This document shows positions 32,901 through 39,148 of a stretch of 64,000 nt of DNA, one piece after another. Position numbers and translations under genes: made by a program. The notes beneath the pieces were generated by a model. That model saw nothing but the letters and a program-made list of their open reading frames with translations. It made no database searches and was not told the DNA's origin. Location: contig OX155961.1 in assembly GCA_944548615.1 (NCBI GenBank), forward strand, positions 30,644,204 through 30,708,203. Direction: 5' to 3'. How positions within the stretch are numbered: the stretch's first letter is position 1; the number at the start of each line of letters is the position of its first letter. The DNA comes from Micropterix aruncella. Lineage: Eukaryota; Arthropoda; Insecta; Lepidoptera; Micropterigidae.

Positions 32901-35345
32901 GATGAATCGTTAAAACGTCCTGCGGTGACGGGTTCGCCCGTTGTGGTTGACATCTCAATATAACGAACTTCAAGGGGGTATTTAACAAGAACAATAATTT
33001 AAAGAATTAAAAAATACGGCTGCCGTTACAAAAAGTGGACTGCTGTATTTATATATTTTTTAAATAAATTTGATCTTGCTAAAAAGCACGTTTGTCAGAG
33101 AATAGAGTTCTTCGTTGCAACAAAATTTAATTTACGGAATTTTAGCTACCTCCTCTTCGCCTGTTTTCTCTATCTCTATGGAAAAATACATAAACCGTCT
33201 CTATATGGATAAATACATAAATGTGTATCCATACGGATAAATACATAAACCATAAAAAATAATATTAAACCCGTAAAAAAAATAATTATGAATACAGTAG
33301 TTCATTTTTTTATGACAGCAGTCGTGTCTTTTATTCTTTTTAATATATTTCATGGTTAAATTTCGAATTGCATTATTGGGTAAAATTAATGGCATACCAA
33401 GAGACTGAATTTAGGTTCACTTAATTAATTACTATAGAGTTACATATAAAATAAGAATTACGAGAGAAATCCTACTAATTTCAACTAATTTAAAGTAACT
33501 ATGAATAGCGATTAAAGAGGAAAGTGTCGATACGTAATCGAAAATCTGCGCTCCAGTTTAAAGGAGTATCATAAAAGTGATGCCATTTGGAATAAATGTT
33601 TTTTGCCCTGCGAATTTCCAGTTTATAGTTTTACATTTTTTTAATTAGTCTATTAAGTGTTGTGTAGCAATGGTTTAATTTTACCTTCATACTACAGCTT
33701 TCCTTGTGGATATGCTGTATGTCGCGTGAATCTCTGTATATACATTAGTTCTTGTTCTGAAGGGTCGAACTCGTGAATCCTTACGCGCGCATTCACACGC
33801 TAGCCGAGGTACTAGGTACCCATAAACTGCGTCCACACGCAAAGCGCAAGTTTGAGACTTGTGCGTAAAGCCGGCCACAGACATCGGCGTACGACGATAC
33901 AAGCCCACGTTTGTCACGGAAGCTACGTGGCTCCATGCTGCGATGCGGCCACACACTGAAAGCTGAACTACGCCACGCGAATGTCCATTTCGTCTCGACT
34001 GTGTTAGAGAGCGCACGTGCACGTCGTAAACCGCCTAGGACGGTTTGGGAACGGTTTATGGGAGAGAGAAGGGTGGAAGCGGTTGAGCGGGAGGAAGCGT
34101 GGTTGCCGTGGCCACTAAAATTGTACACAGCTTTACTCAGTCGACAAATCCGCGGCAAGCCACGCATATGCCATTGACGTCACATAGCCACGCAGCCGTA
34201 CCTATCGTGCGCGTAGCCCGCTATTTGTTAATATGTAAGGCAGCTCACATTGAACAAAGCAAAACCCACGAGTGAAATGTAGCCGTGCGCTGCAGTCTGT
34301 GACGAACTTTATTCGTATGTAGTTCGCCAGACTTCAATCGCGCGAATCACGCGCGTATCTTTGGCGAGTCGACATACTAGAGACTCCTTGGTTCCATCCA
34401 GTTTACGCGCGTACACAAGGATCACTGGATGCATCCATTCAAATGGAGCAAATAAATTTTGACTCCGTTATTCATTGAAGAAGTGGAGTAAAACCGTGTG
34501 CATATTTTATCTGCAGATTATGCCAAATGAATATTAAAACGAAGAGCCTGGACCCAACTATTCGCGAAGAATTCGCCCTTTCTGGGCCTGTGCCTTGGGT
34601 GCGGATGTCTTGGTTGATATGGAAAGGCCAATTCTATGATATAACTGCTAATAAGGACCTCGAACTTAATTAAGATAATTATTTACTATAGCTCCTATCA
34701 ATTTATTATATCATGATTTTTTAAATTTCACAGCTTAGCAAAATTAAGTCCTGCACAAGCAGCCTTCGCTGCGGTTGATGCCATGGCAAGAAACTATGAC
34801 GAAATTACTATACCATCATTCGTTCTCAACTTAATATCGGCTGGAGCGTAAGTGACTGATAATTCAATTATATAATAAGCAAACATAATAATACAGTAAA
34901 TCGCTAGGGTCATTGAAGCGTAGTAGCCTCTATATTTCGAAGGACTCCTTTGTTCCAGGATCTATATAGGTGACCAACCATATGGATCCTGTGTGTGTAA
35001 GTCATTGCTGTTGACTATCCCTACGTATGTGTGTCTTGGAGCTAAACAGCTAATTGGGTTTCACTAAATAAGAGTGTACCACAGGGCTCCCTACTTGGAT
35101 CACTGCATTTCTGAAGTGTAATTCCTAATGACTCTGAAGATTTGTCATATTTCTTTCTACTACATAAATCTGCATTTGACATTCTTTAGCCTAACCATAA
35201 CCCTTGTGATATATCTGTCCGTTGTGTAATATATAATATATTTTTTTATTTTTCCAGATTCACTCCGAGATCGATCGTGGAGTACATAGACAGGACAATT
35301 TTCCCCGTGAAAATATATAACGAAAAATTCTCTGGGCTACTATAA
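8921..35345 (+). CDS. SDR16C-type short-chain dehydrogenase/reductase, 7 exons
   Basis: Joined exons 8921-8939, 21732-22006, 22708-22914, 29301-29435, 31964-32214, 34734-34847 and 35258-35345 give 362 residues, with GT/AG introns and matching phases throughout. A hydrophilic N-terminus is followed by a likely membrane segment (about 61-81). Then come the NAD(P)-binding TGGGNGLG (100-107), NNAG (181-184), and the catalytic tetrad Asn206, Ser234, Tyr247 and Lys251 in YxASK. Such enzymes oxidise or reduce sterols, retinoids or fatty alcohols at the ER or lipid-droplet membrane; the substrate cannot be read from sequence. The closest vertebrate-style labels are 17-beta-HSD11/13 and epidermal retinol dehydrogenase 2. 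At 362 residues it is longer than the usual 300-320 because of the N-terminus. Least certain is exon 1, 12.8 kb upstream, supported by phase, TATA/Inr and a good ATG context (AAG before ATG). Confidence 0.88.
9000..10080. other. Intron 1, AT-rich, nothing recognised
   Basis: AT-rich intronic DNA with short frames only. A 65-codon minus-strand frame at 9193-9390 has no recognisable motif and is not called. Confidence 0.55.
10080..10715. repeat. Degenerate direct duplication, about 350-375 bp unit
   Basis: The ordered blocks TTTCATTAA..ACCAGACG..AAATGAAAA, GTCTTAAAG, GAATGACTCA, GGTTATATTTACAC..TACAGTA and TTTTGG-GACAT occur once in 10090-10330 and again in 10438-10715. The spacing is about 348 near the start and larger near the end. 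Divergence is considerable, so the duplication is old. Confidence 0.65.
11167..11777. mobile_element. Terminal-inverted-repeat DNA element (611 bp)
   Basis: The left end CAGGGGTCTAAAAACAAAAG and the right end (in reverse complement CAGGGGTCTACAAACAAAAG) continue as near-identical inverted repeats for about 30 bases. AATT lies outside both ends (11163-11166 and 11778-11781), and may be a 4-bp target duplication or part of the ends. The minus strand holds a small open frame followed by an AATAAA, so this looks like a deletion derivative of a coding transposon. I cannot name the superfamily. Confidence 0.7.
11566..11721 (-). pseudogene. 51-residue ORF inside TIR element, transposase remnant?
   Basis: The frame starts with ATG and ends with TAA, giving MATLLLPQLAFYKN and a Glu-rich C-terminal half ending KQLFI. 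About 45 bases after the stop, on the same strand, lies AATAAA (plus-strand TTTATT at 11518-11523). Stop plus poly(A) signal inside an inverted-repeat element suggests the 3' end of a lost transposase gene. No catalytic motif is present, so function is unknown. Confidence 0.3.
12353..12412 (+). repeat. ACAG/AGAC microsatellite
   Basis: ACAGACAG units with single-base variants follow a family B-like GAAGCGTTTGGATG tail. Confidence 0.8.
12479..13400. mobile_element. Composite TIR element with CACGACTGC ends
   Basis: It starts near CACGACTGCTGTTAC and ends near GGGCAGTCGTG, nine exact bases of inverted end. Bases 12560-12700 and 12950-13390 recur in order at 35825-36090 and, reversed, at 38629-38880, so this is a dispersed family. 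A hAT MITE (13041-13311) sits inside this copy. No transposase frame remains. Confidence 0.55.
13041..13311. mobile_element. hAT-like MITE nested in another element
   Basis: The ends CAGTGGCGTAACT and AGTTACGCCACTG are perfect 13-base inverted repeats of hAT type. The flanking 8-mers AGTGGAAT and GATGGAAT agree at six of eight positions, a slightly decayed 8-bp target duplication. Removing it restores continuity with the related sequence at 36060-36080, which shows it inserted later. Confidence 0.8.
13400..13980 (+). repeat. Hairpin repeat family C, copy 1
   Basis: It runs from ACGTGTGGCACTCGGGGACT to GCTATGCAATAGCTTA. A subterminal AAAGCTATTGCAT near the left end is inverted relative to the right end. 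Its core is a 42-bp near-perfect inverted repeat (13508-13549 with 13564-13605, loop of 14) beginning GCGCTCTATCGGAA. Near-identical copies lie at 28228-28712 and, inverted, 55178-55773. It has no open frame. I do not recognise a superfamily. Confidence 0.75.
14612..15374 (+). repeat. Dispersed repeat with GCCCGCGGCTTCG head
   Basis: It opens CAACTAGTTGTTGCCCGCGGC and closes with GATGAGTAGTTTCGGAAAT, then TACAAACATTAC, then AATATTTGTATAGAT. This head-and-tail pair marks a repeat type found widely in insect genomes. A similar head occurs at 25634. No intact coding frame is present. Confidence 0.55.
15375..16080. other. Intron 1, AT-rich with one dispersed repeat piece
   Basis: AT-rich DNA. 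Bases 15725-15860 match the repeat block at 3330-3440. Bases 15930-16010 resemble a family B end. No gene is seen. Confidence 0.5.
16085..16325 (+). pseudogene. RTE-clade LINE C-terminal fragment
   Basis: One frame reads HGVMLGVSLRDRIRNEEIRG, then RIKVTDIARKV, then LKWQWPGLTARRTDN and a stop. This is the characteristic segment after the reverse transcriptase of RTE-type LINEs (MLG-SLRDR-RN--IR; K-QW-GH-ARR). It is truncated on both sides, and its 3' side abuts the antisense LINE fragment that follows. Confidence 0.65.
16330..16985 (-). pseudogene. LINE 3' end with RNase H/zinc-knuckle remnant (antisense)
   Basis: On the minus strand, frames include an RNase H-like tail (ADELAKAGAKG-like, frameshifted), then LRILVRTLTGLCGLYKHM and MCRFCQGA. 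It ends with the GAACTATAGTAGGTGG 3' untranslated block shared with the copies at 17128 and 27017. The pattern C-x2-C-x8-H-x4-C is the C-terminal zinc motif of RNase H-bearing LINEs (I/LOA type). Several indels break it. Confidence 0.6.
17128..17520 (+). pseudogene. Same LINE family, 3' fragment in sense orientation
   Basis: It carries the same order as 27040-27475: TACGACCGTAAGAC, GGAACAATCTACGCATACTGG, ATGTGCAGGTTCTGCC, then GTAGGTGGCGAACACAATAGATC and an A-rich tail. Frameshifts and a deletion before the zinc motif make it dead. With the antisense copy just before it, the pair is head to head. Confidence 0.65.
17520..18250. other. Intron 1 stretch, nothing recognised
   Basis: Mixed-composition sequence with an 89-codon plus-strand frame (17718-17987) that shows no motif and no coding-like neighbours. 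Confidence 0.45.
18250..18795 (+). repeat. Family B copy plus partial second head
   Basis: A complete-looking copy runs from GGTTGTGTCACCCCAAAACT to the CTTTCCTTCTGCCGGGAAAG tail near 18695. It is followed at once by a second head (CACTCCAAGACTTTCTCGGC), so two units lie in tandem. The Harbinger-like element at 18818 interrupts the second one. Confidence 0.65.
18818..19252 (+). mobile_element. PIF/Harbinger-like element remnant
   Basis: The left end GGGCTGGGCCACACGATGCG and the right end, in reverse complement GAGCCGGTCCACACGATTCG, are inverted repeats followed inward by GGTGCGG. TAA lies outside each end (TAAGGGC at the left, CTCTAA at the right), as expected for this superfamily. Inside is a small open frame, so it is probably a deletion derivative rather than a pure MITE. 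Confidence 0.7.
19059..19208 (+). pseudogene. 49-residue ORF inside Harbinger-like element
   Basis: It begins MSTNEEDIGIDYLISLVLRI and ends in Arg-rich sequence fused to the terminal repeat. It may be the start of a lost transposase or accessory protein, with the rest deleted. No catalytic residues are present. Confidence 0.3.
19260..20905. other. Intron 1, AT-rich, nothing recognised
   Basis: Bases 19960-20400 are very AT-rich with AAT-type repeats. No gene or clear element ends are seen. Confidence 0.55.
20911..21495 (+). mobile_element. Family A element, copy 2
   Basis: It runs from TGTCGACTACAACGGGCGAA to GCCCATTAGCTCC. The internal landmarks CCGCTCTATAG and CGTCCAGGAGCGCCCGAAGG are present. 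Flanking target duplications are not obvious. Confidence 0.7.
21732..22006 (+). CDS. SDR gene exon 2
   Basis: The acceptor CTTTGCAG precedes it and the donor GTAAGTTA follows. It encodes residues 7-98: an acidic, charged N-terminal region, then IYKILHFLIYAAVPLYYRWF, the likely membrane anchor, followed by KPRTPKDL. Confidence 0.9.
22708..22914 (+). CDS. SDR gene exon 3
   Basis: The acceptor is GTAACAG and the donor GTCAGTAT. It encodes residues 99-167, opening with the glycine-rich dinucleotide-binding VTGGGNGLGRA and containing the beta-2 end VAICDIN and the ADVSD segment that contacts the cofactor. The CDIN Asp favours NAD(H) over NADP(H), an inference from SDR rules. Confidence 0.93.
22915..23770. 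other. Intron 3 start, nothing recognised
   Basis: AT-rich intronic DNA with small minus-strand frames lacking motifs. Confidence 0.5.
23773..24515 (+). repeat. Tandem array, about 127-bp unit, nearly 6 copies
   Basis: The landmark AAATAAAAATGTAAATGTTCG starts at 23782, 23910, 24036, 24164 and 24291, and a diverged version starts at 24420. Each unit continues with CTCCGAAAGTTCTTCACCGATTG and ends GGATACACGCATG..TTTTGTATCTG. Spacings are 126-129. There are no unique spacers between units, so it is a minisatellite or the repeat body of a transposon. Confidence 0.9.
24800..25040 (+). repeat. Possible LINE/SINE 3' tail
   Basis: Moderately GC-rich sequence (AGTTAGGCTTCTCCACCCAAG.., GTTTCTTCACACGG) ends in AAATAAATAAATGAATAAAAT. 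The tail suggests a retroposed 3' end; no coding remnant is visible. Confidence 0.35.
25634..26285 (+). repeat. Element with 80-bp tandem array (6 units)
   Basis: The head TAGCTGTACCCTGCGCGCGTTG is followed by units starting at 25671, 25751, 25831, 25911, 25990 and 26069 (spacing 80, 80, 80, 79, 79), each CGCATTCGAAATTCAAATTCG..ACTCACTCCTGTCTTCGCGGT. After the array come GGTAGAGCGG and CGGACATACAGACACACATTA. Units are highly similar, pointing to recent amplification. The head resembles the repeat at 14612. Confidence 0.9.
26290..27015. other. Intron 3 stretch, nothing recognised
   Basis: AT-rich intronic DNA without motifs on either strand. Confidence 0.5.
27017..27480 (+). pseudogene. LINE 3' end with intact CCHC-type motif
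   Basis: The frame 27044-27388 (114 residues) reads through the C-terminus of an RNase H-type LINE: AREALSLNRNNLRILVRALT, GHCGLNKHM, MCRFCQGAEETPQHLMCEC (C-x2-C-x8-H-x4-C) and a stop, then the family 3' UTR and an AAATAAT tail. It is the best preserved of three copies (see 16330 and 17128). It is 5'-truncated, lacks reverse transcriptase and cannot move on its own. Confidence 0.75.
27480..28225. other. Intron 3 stretch, nothing recognised
   Basis: AT-rich sequence with no element ends or motifs that I can identify. Confidence 0.5.
28228..28712 (+). repeat. Hairpin repeat family C, copy 2 (internally deleted)
   Basis: It has the same ends as copy 1. The 42-bp inverted repeat is at 28336-28377 and 28388-28429 with a 10-base loop. 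Relative to copy 1 about 85 bases are missing between the hairpin and the right half (around 28500). Confidence 0.75.
28713..29300. other. Intron 3 end, AT-rich
   Basis: AT-rich, with a local direct repetition of TTCAAATAA..GGTAGTTAGTTCAATGTTAA (28926-28965 and 28990-29025). No gene is seen apart from the acceptor for exon 4. Confidence 0.5.
29301..29435 (+). CDS. SDR gene exon 4
   Basis: The acceptor is TTTGTTTCAG and the donor GTAAGTAG. It encodes residues 168-212 with VTILFNNAGA (the NNAG stabilising motif at 181-184) and LDINCTSHFW, in which Asn206 is the catalytic-tetrad asparagine. Confidence 0.93.
29662..29741 (-). repeat. tRNA-derived sequence (pseudogene or SINE head)
   Basis: On the minus strand there is an A-box-like TAGTGTTTAGA and a perfect T-arm, CCGGGTTCGATTCCCGG, ending TTAGGCCACC. 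The would-be 5' acceptor strand does not pair with the 3' strand, and no clean anticodon arm forms. It is therefore not a working tRNA gene. Confidence 0.55.
30450..31135 (+). repeat. Repeat with TAGCTGAAACCC head and internal duplication
   Basis: TTAGCTGAAACCCGTCGAATTCGACGG (30461-30487) recurs as TAGCTGAAACCCATCGAATTCGACGG at 31007. Between them CCGAGAGCTT..TTTTTAGAC..TCAA..AAAT..TTACAGG lies at 30760 and 30906, and again at 31688. CCGTCGAATTCGACGG (30472-30487) is a perfect palindrome. No coding frame is recognised. Confidence 0.55.
31582..31624. repeat. Perfect 15-bp stem hairpin in intron 4
   Basis: TGGATCTCCGCGCGA (31582-31596) and TCGCGCGGAGATCCA (31610-31624) are exact inverted repeats around a 13-base loop. 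The stem is GC-rich in AT-rich surroundings. Confidence 0.9.
31680..31790 (+). repeat. Third copy of the CCGAGAGCTT block
   Basis: The same ordered words as at 30760 and 30906, ending ACACGTTTTAAA..TATATAGATAATAGAAGAT. It is close to the acceptor of exon 5 but separate from it. Confidence 0.55.
31964..32214 (+). CDS. SDR gene exon 5 (active site)
   Basis: The acceptor is TTATTTCAG and the donor GTAAAGAT. It encodes residues 213-295 plus two bases of codon 296: HGHIVTIASLGAYRG with catalytic Ser234, then SAYCASKWAV with Tyr247 and Lys251, and TTVCPYLI where the family's cofactor/substrate loop begins. Confidence 0.95.
32295..32957 (-). mobile_element. Family A element, copy 3, with perfect 15-bp TSD
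   Basis: This complete copy is inverted relative to copy 1 (GGGAGCTAATGGGCCC at its plus-strand left, CCGTTGTGGTTGACA at its right). ATATAACGAACTTCA stands immediately on both sides (32280-32294 and 32958-32972). A target duplication of this length with variable 5' ends and no terminal inverted repeats indicates target-primed reverse transcription. It lies in intron 5 of the dehydrogenase gene. Confidence 0.9.
33005..33341. mobile_element. MITE with CGACTGC-type terminal inverted repeats
   Basis: The left end ATACGGCTGCCGTTACAAAA..GTGGACTGCTGTATTTAT pairs with the right end, in reverse complement GACACGACTGCTGTCATAAA..TGAACTACTGTATTCAT. The same end word occurs at 12485 and 61483. It has no coding frame. 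Confidence 0.65.
33690..34480. other. GC-rich block in intron 5, unidentified
   Basis: GC content rises sharply, with overlapping open frames on both strands (for example 33793-34167 minus, 33911-34177 plus). AGCCGGCCACAGAC near 33869 resembles the start of a Harbinger-type end, but I find no matching right end. Open frames in GC-rich DNA are expected by chance, and no motif is recognised. Confidence 0.35.
34734..34847 (+). CDS. SDR gene exon 6
   Basis: The acceptor is TTTCACAG and the donor GTAAGTGA. It completes codon 296 (Ser) and encodes LAKLSPAQAAFAAVDAMARN and the following segment to SAG. It is part of the C-terminal substrate-side region of the enzyme. Confidence 0.92.
35258..35345 (+). 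CDS. SDR gene exon 7 (terminal)
   Basis: The acceptor is TATTTTTCCAG. It encodes the C-terminus ending NEKFSGLL and the stop codon TAA at 35343-35345. Confidence 0.93.
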
Positions 35346-35404
35346 TATCTAGAAATGTTCAGCCTTATAAATACGTTGATCCAACTGTTACCGATACTGT
35401 GATT

Positions 35405-35410
35405 AATAAA
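35405..35410 (+). terminator. Poly(A) signal of the SDR gene
   Basis: AATAAA lies 60 bases after the stop codon and is followed within about 20 bases by the GT-rich TTTGTGGTAATG. It predicts cleavage near 35425 and a 3' UTR of about 80 bases. Confidence 0.8.
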
Positions 35411-35429
35411 ATACCTAATTTTACTTTGT

Positions 35430-36900
35430 GGTAATGCTGGTTAAAATGATAAATTGTTGGAATATTAAATTGGTTTTATTTATATATTTTTTTTATTAAT
35501 GCCAAAAAATGGCAATTTACATGCTGGGAGCTGATTAGGCGTTCGCCCTTTCTCACTCTTTTTCGTCTTGCTCAGACTTTTAAACGTCTGACCCCGTGGT
35601 ACTTGATAAAGTGGCGCGTGCATTTTCGGCTGCAGGTTGCCGTCTCGCTCACGCTGTGTCGCGTCGTCTTTTACTTACACCTTTCGATTGGCGATGGTGG
35701 CGCGTTAAGTGGTGATGACAGATAAATTTCATGAACAAGTAAATAAATTAAATAGTGAAATAATGTAAAATATAGTATTTATAATTATGTTTATTACAAT
35801 GTTTTTATGAAATATTTGGGGTTAACGTACTTATCCATACATATAGATGTATATTTCCGGAATGTACTCAGTAAGTATGTACTCATTTCATTCGACACTA
35901 AACACGATATATTTATATATATATTTATTGACATTTGGACATTTAGACAACTATGTCCTTACTAAATATTTGGACATGTAACGTACCCTGTGACACTCGG
36001 AAAGACATAAAGATTCTAACAATATTACTCACTTCTAAATCGGTTTAAGCGTTTATAAGTTATGGTGGACTAAAGAAACGGAAAACGTGCATAGATAGGG
36101 AGGGGAGGCGGGGATAACATTATTAGAGACCACGAAGCGACCATGTAATGAATTATAATGACAAATATCAATCGGCAAAACGTCGGCAATGCAACCTTAA
36201 TAGAGGCTATAAAGGGACGCTCGACAGTCCATCATTACGCCTGCACGGTAACCATCCACACGCATAATTGGTCCATCACGCCGATTCTGAACTATAAGTA
36301 GGTATAATCTGTGCCACCTGTGATTGCTTTAATCCTATATAAATAAACTATATTCACATTTATATAATACTAGACACTCGTCCAGCGAACTACGCAATGA
36401 AAAACGTAAATATTAGCAAATCTTTTTTAACAATAATAATAACATGTTACACGGCATAAAATATTTGTTAGATAGAAACTAAATAAAAACAAAATATTGA
36501 TCTAAACATTATTCTGCATAGTTACTACAAATGTCAACATTGTGGGGACCACAAAAACATTTTTGCATTTCATGCAAAGGTGTTTCGTAATTATTCGAGC
36601 CTCGAACAGACGCAAGTAACAGACTTTGCGCACGTTCGACGCGGAATGAGCAGGAGATTCTATGTTGGACGACTTTCTCTTCAACCAGCAAAGTAAGAAA
36701 ACTAAAATACGGTAATCTATTTACATAATTTCGCAAAAAGTTATGTAGTTACGTAGTTAATTTCGGTAAGTCACTACTTAATGAGCGTGTGATCGCAATT
36801 GGGTCACGAGTTGCACTCTTTACAACAGTTAGGAAGGCAGAATAAGCTTAATAGTAAAAAGCATTTTTAAAAACAAGCTTTTAATAAAACGCTCAGAAAA
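35430..36900. repeat. Downstream intergenic DNA with a dispersed element piece
   Basis: Bases 35825-36090 match 12560-12700 and 12950-13390 in order, without the hAT insertion found there. The rest has no recognised gene; the minus-strand frames at 36502-36736 are not supported. Confidence 0.5.
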
Positions 36901-36904
36901 GAAG

Positions 36905-37070
36905 AAAGATCGGGATATCATAATTGAATGTGAATACAAAATTGTGTATCTGTGCTGTGGATCGTTAAGGAGTCCCCTCATCGGGAGCCAACCATGGTTG
37001 CAGTAGCCATGTCGAGGTGAAACTTAAAACGGTCTATCATATGAATGCGTATACGAAGAGAGTCATATTT
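36905..37070 (+). repeat. Single-and-a-bit unit of the 120-125 bp minisatellite
   Basis: CATAATTGAATG..CAAAATT, GCTGTG..CGTTAAGGAGT, CATCGGGAGCCAACC and CAGTAGCCATGTC follow in the same order as in the arrays at 45475 and 47010. Confidence 0.7.
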
Positions 37071-38935
37071 ATTATGCTTTTACAAAATTTTATCTTGATA
37101 TAAAATGGACACAGTTAGGTACAGCTTCGAAAGTATAAAACAGTTAAAATGAATGTGGTTTTCGCCATTGTTTTTACAAAAAAATATATTGGGAGCTTAC
37201 AAATACAGCTATGGAAGAGACTAACTGGGTCGAGAAAACAATTACTATTTAAGGGGGGCGCGTAAGATTTTATTTCGCAACCTAAAAAAGGTTGAAACAC
37301 AATGAATAGCGTATTCCATTGATCTACGTCCTACTACACCAGACAATTTTACTACGTAAAGCAACCTGTAGATGACAATTATTGTAAAAAAAAAGATTAT
37401 GTTCACTGCAGATTAAGCTCTAAACACGACTATACTGTATAAAATAATAATATATAAAAACGATTTTTTAAATCATAGTTCTCATTATTCTAATATTATT
37501 TCGCTCCAAGACGTTCAGGTTTCAATACGTAATAATGAAGCACGTTATGTTCAGACCGACTAATCGCTGGAATTCTATCTCTCCCTTTTATCATCGATTA
37601 TGATGATATTATTTCTGTGCTGTTATCAGCCTATATAAAAATGCGATAGATGGTACTAATAATGGAATGTAATTATTGTTTTCGTTGGGTAAATTATTGG
37701 GTTTTTATAATCGATCATACCTATATAATAAAAACATTGATGATCAATATTATTATATGGTCAAAAAAAATTCTATTAGTTTGGGCGTCAATGCCATCTG
37801 GGCCACCTGCATTTCACCGTATCGGATCGTTTTGTGTTTCGAAGCCCTCGAAAATTTGTTTGTAGAATGTGTATGCAAGCATACTAATATATAAAGGTGG
37901 CTTATTCAACGATAGGATTTACCGCAATGGAGGGAGAAATAGAGCCGATAATTGAATAAATACGGATATAATACGGATAATACGAAAAACCCCGATCGGC
38001 GTGCGTGGCGACCAAGGGGTTAATAGAGGTCAGTGTTTTCAACCCATATGCCTTTCCATAAGCAATGGATTTTCATCTCGCCACTCTAAAATACGTATTT
38101 ATTACCGTATTTATTAAGATCGTTTAAAGGGTTGATAAATAAAAGTCGGTAGCCCGTAGACCGTAAAGGGATGGCTTTATTCCCCCACTACTACCCCCCC
38201 TCCCCAACCGTACCGCTTTCGTTTTATCTTACTTGGCGAAACTCAAACACTAACATTTATTTTCTGCGGGGCGGTTGATTGTTGACGGAAATGAAGGTTT
38301 CGCAATTGCCTTCATATTGTCTATAAAAAAACATTCCCGCGTCCGTTTATTTTCATTTAGCGTTTAGCATTTATTGTACGGTAGAGCATTTAACGATTTA
38401 AGAGATACATAAAGTTGTGAAACCAAATAGAAGGTAACAACCGATTCTTTTATTATTGTGTTATTTTTAGAAAAAAAAGAATGGATAATAATAGCTATGG
38501 ATTACTGTGGAACTCCAATTAACTGTTTTATTGTAGAAAATGGTGTTTCTATATAGTTCCATTTGAGTCAAGCGTTATTTCTACTTGTTGATAAATAAGA
38601 ATATAAAAAATGTATAAGCCTATTTTTACGCGACTGCCCAACAAAAAAGAGTGTAATATGCTCAGGTATCATCTATATACGTTTTCCGTTTAATTATTCC
38701 ATCATAACTTCTAAACGCTTGAACCGATTTAAAGGTGTGTGGTAGTGTTAGATTCGCTATGTCCCCCCGAGTGACATAGAGTACCTTAACTGTCCAAAGA
38801 TCAAGTAAGTAGTAGTCTGCATGTTCAAATGTTAATAAATTAACATAAATATATCGTGTTTAGTGTCAAATAAAAGTTCATATTCGACAAGATCAAAGTG
38901 TTTGCTAACGGGGTTCTGACTCTGACGATGTGGTA
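37070..38935. other. Intergenic, mostly unassigned
   Basis: AT-rich sequence. Bases 38629-38880 are an inverted copy of the element piece at 12600-13390. A TATAAAAA at 38322 lacks a convincing gene downstream: the ATG at 38481 opens only 13 codons. Confidence 0.45.
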
Positions 38936-39060
38936 CCCCCGAATATCTGTCTTATGGATTTAAAAGATGCTTATCCCCACCCAATTCTTCTGCCGAAACG
39001 CTCCTCAAATCGTGGGTAGGAGTCAAGAAAATTCTCATATAAGGTTCTAATGGTATGACT
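38935..39060 (+). pseudogene. Possible reverse-transcriptase fragment
   Basis: One frame reads CLMDLKDAYPHPILLPKR and then breaks; a nearby frame reads SRKFSYKVL. LDLKDAY is a core palm-motif phrase in Gypsy/DIRS reverse transcriptases. The fragment is short and decayed, so this is weak. Confidence 0.25.
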
Positions 39061-39148
39061 GAAAAATTCACCATTATTTAGGGATATTGATTATCAATTT
39101 TCAATAATTTTAGCCGTTGCCCGCTTGTGTCGTGTCTACAACTAAAGC

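Noticed and set aside
33793..34177. Overlapping 124- and 88-codon frames on opposite strands
   Set aside because: GC-rich sequence with few stops on both strands; no motif, start context or splice structure favours either.
38320..38525. Promoter and first exon of another gene
   Set aside because: TATAAAAA and a possible donor/acceptor exist, but the only ATG opens 13 codons and nothing coding follows.
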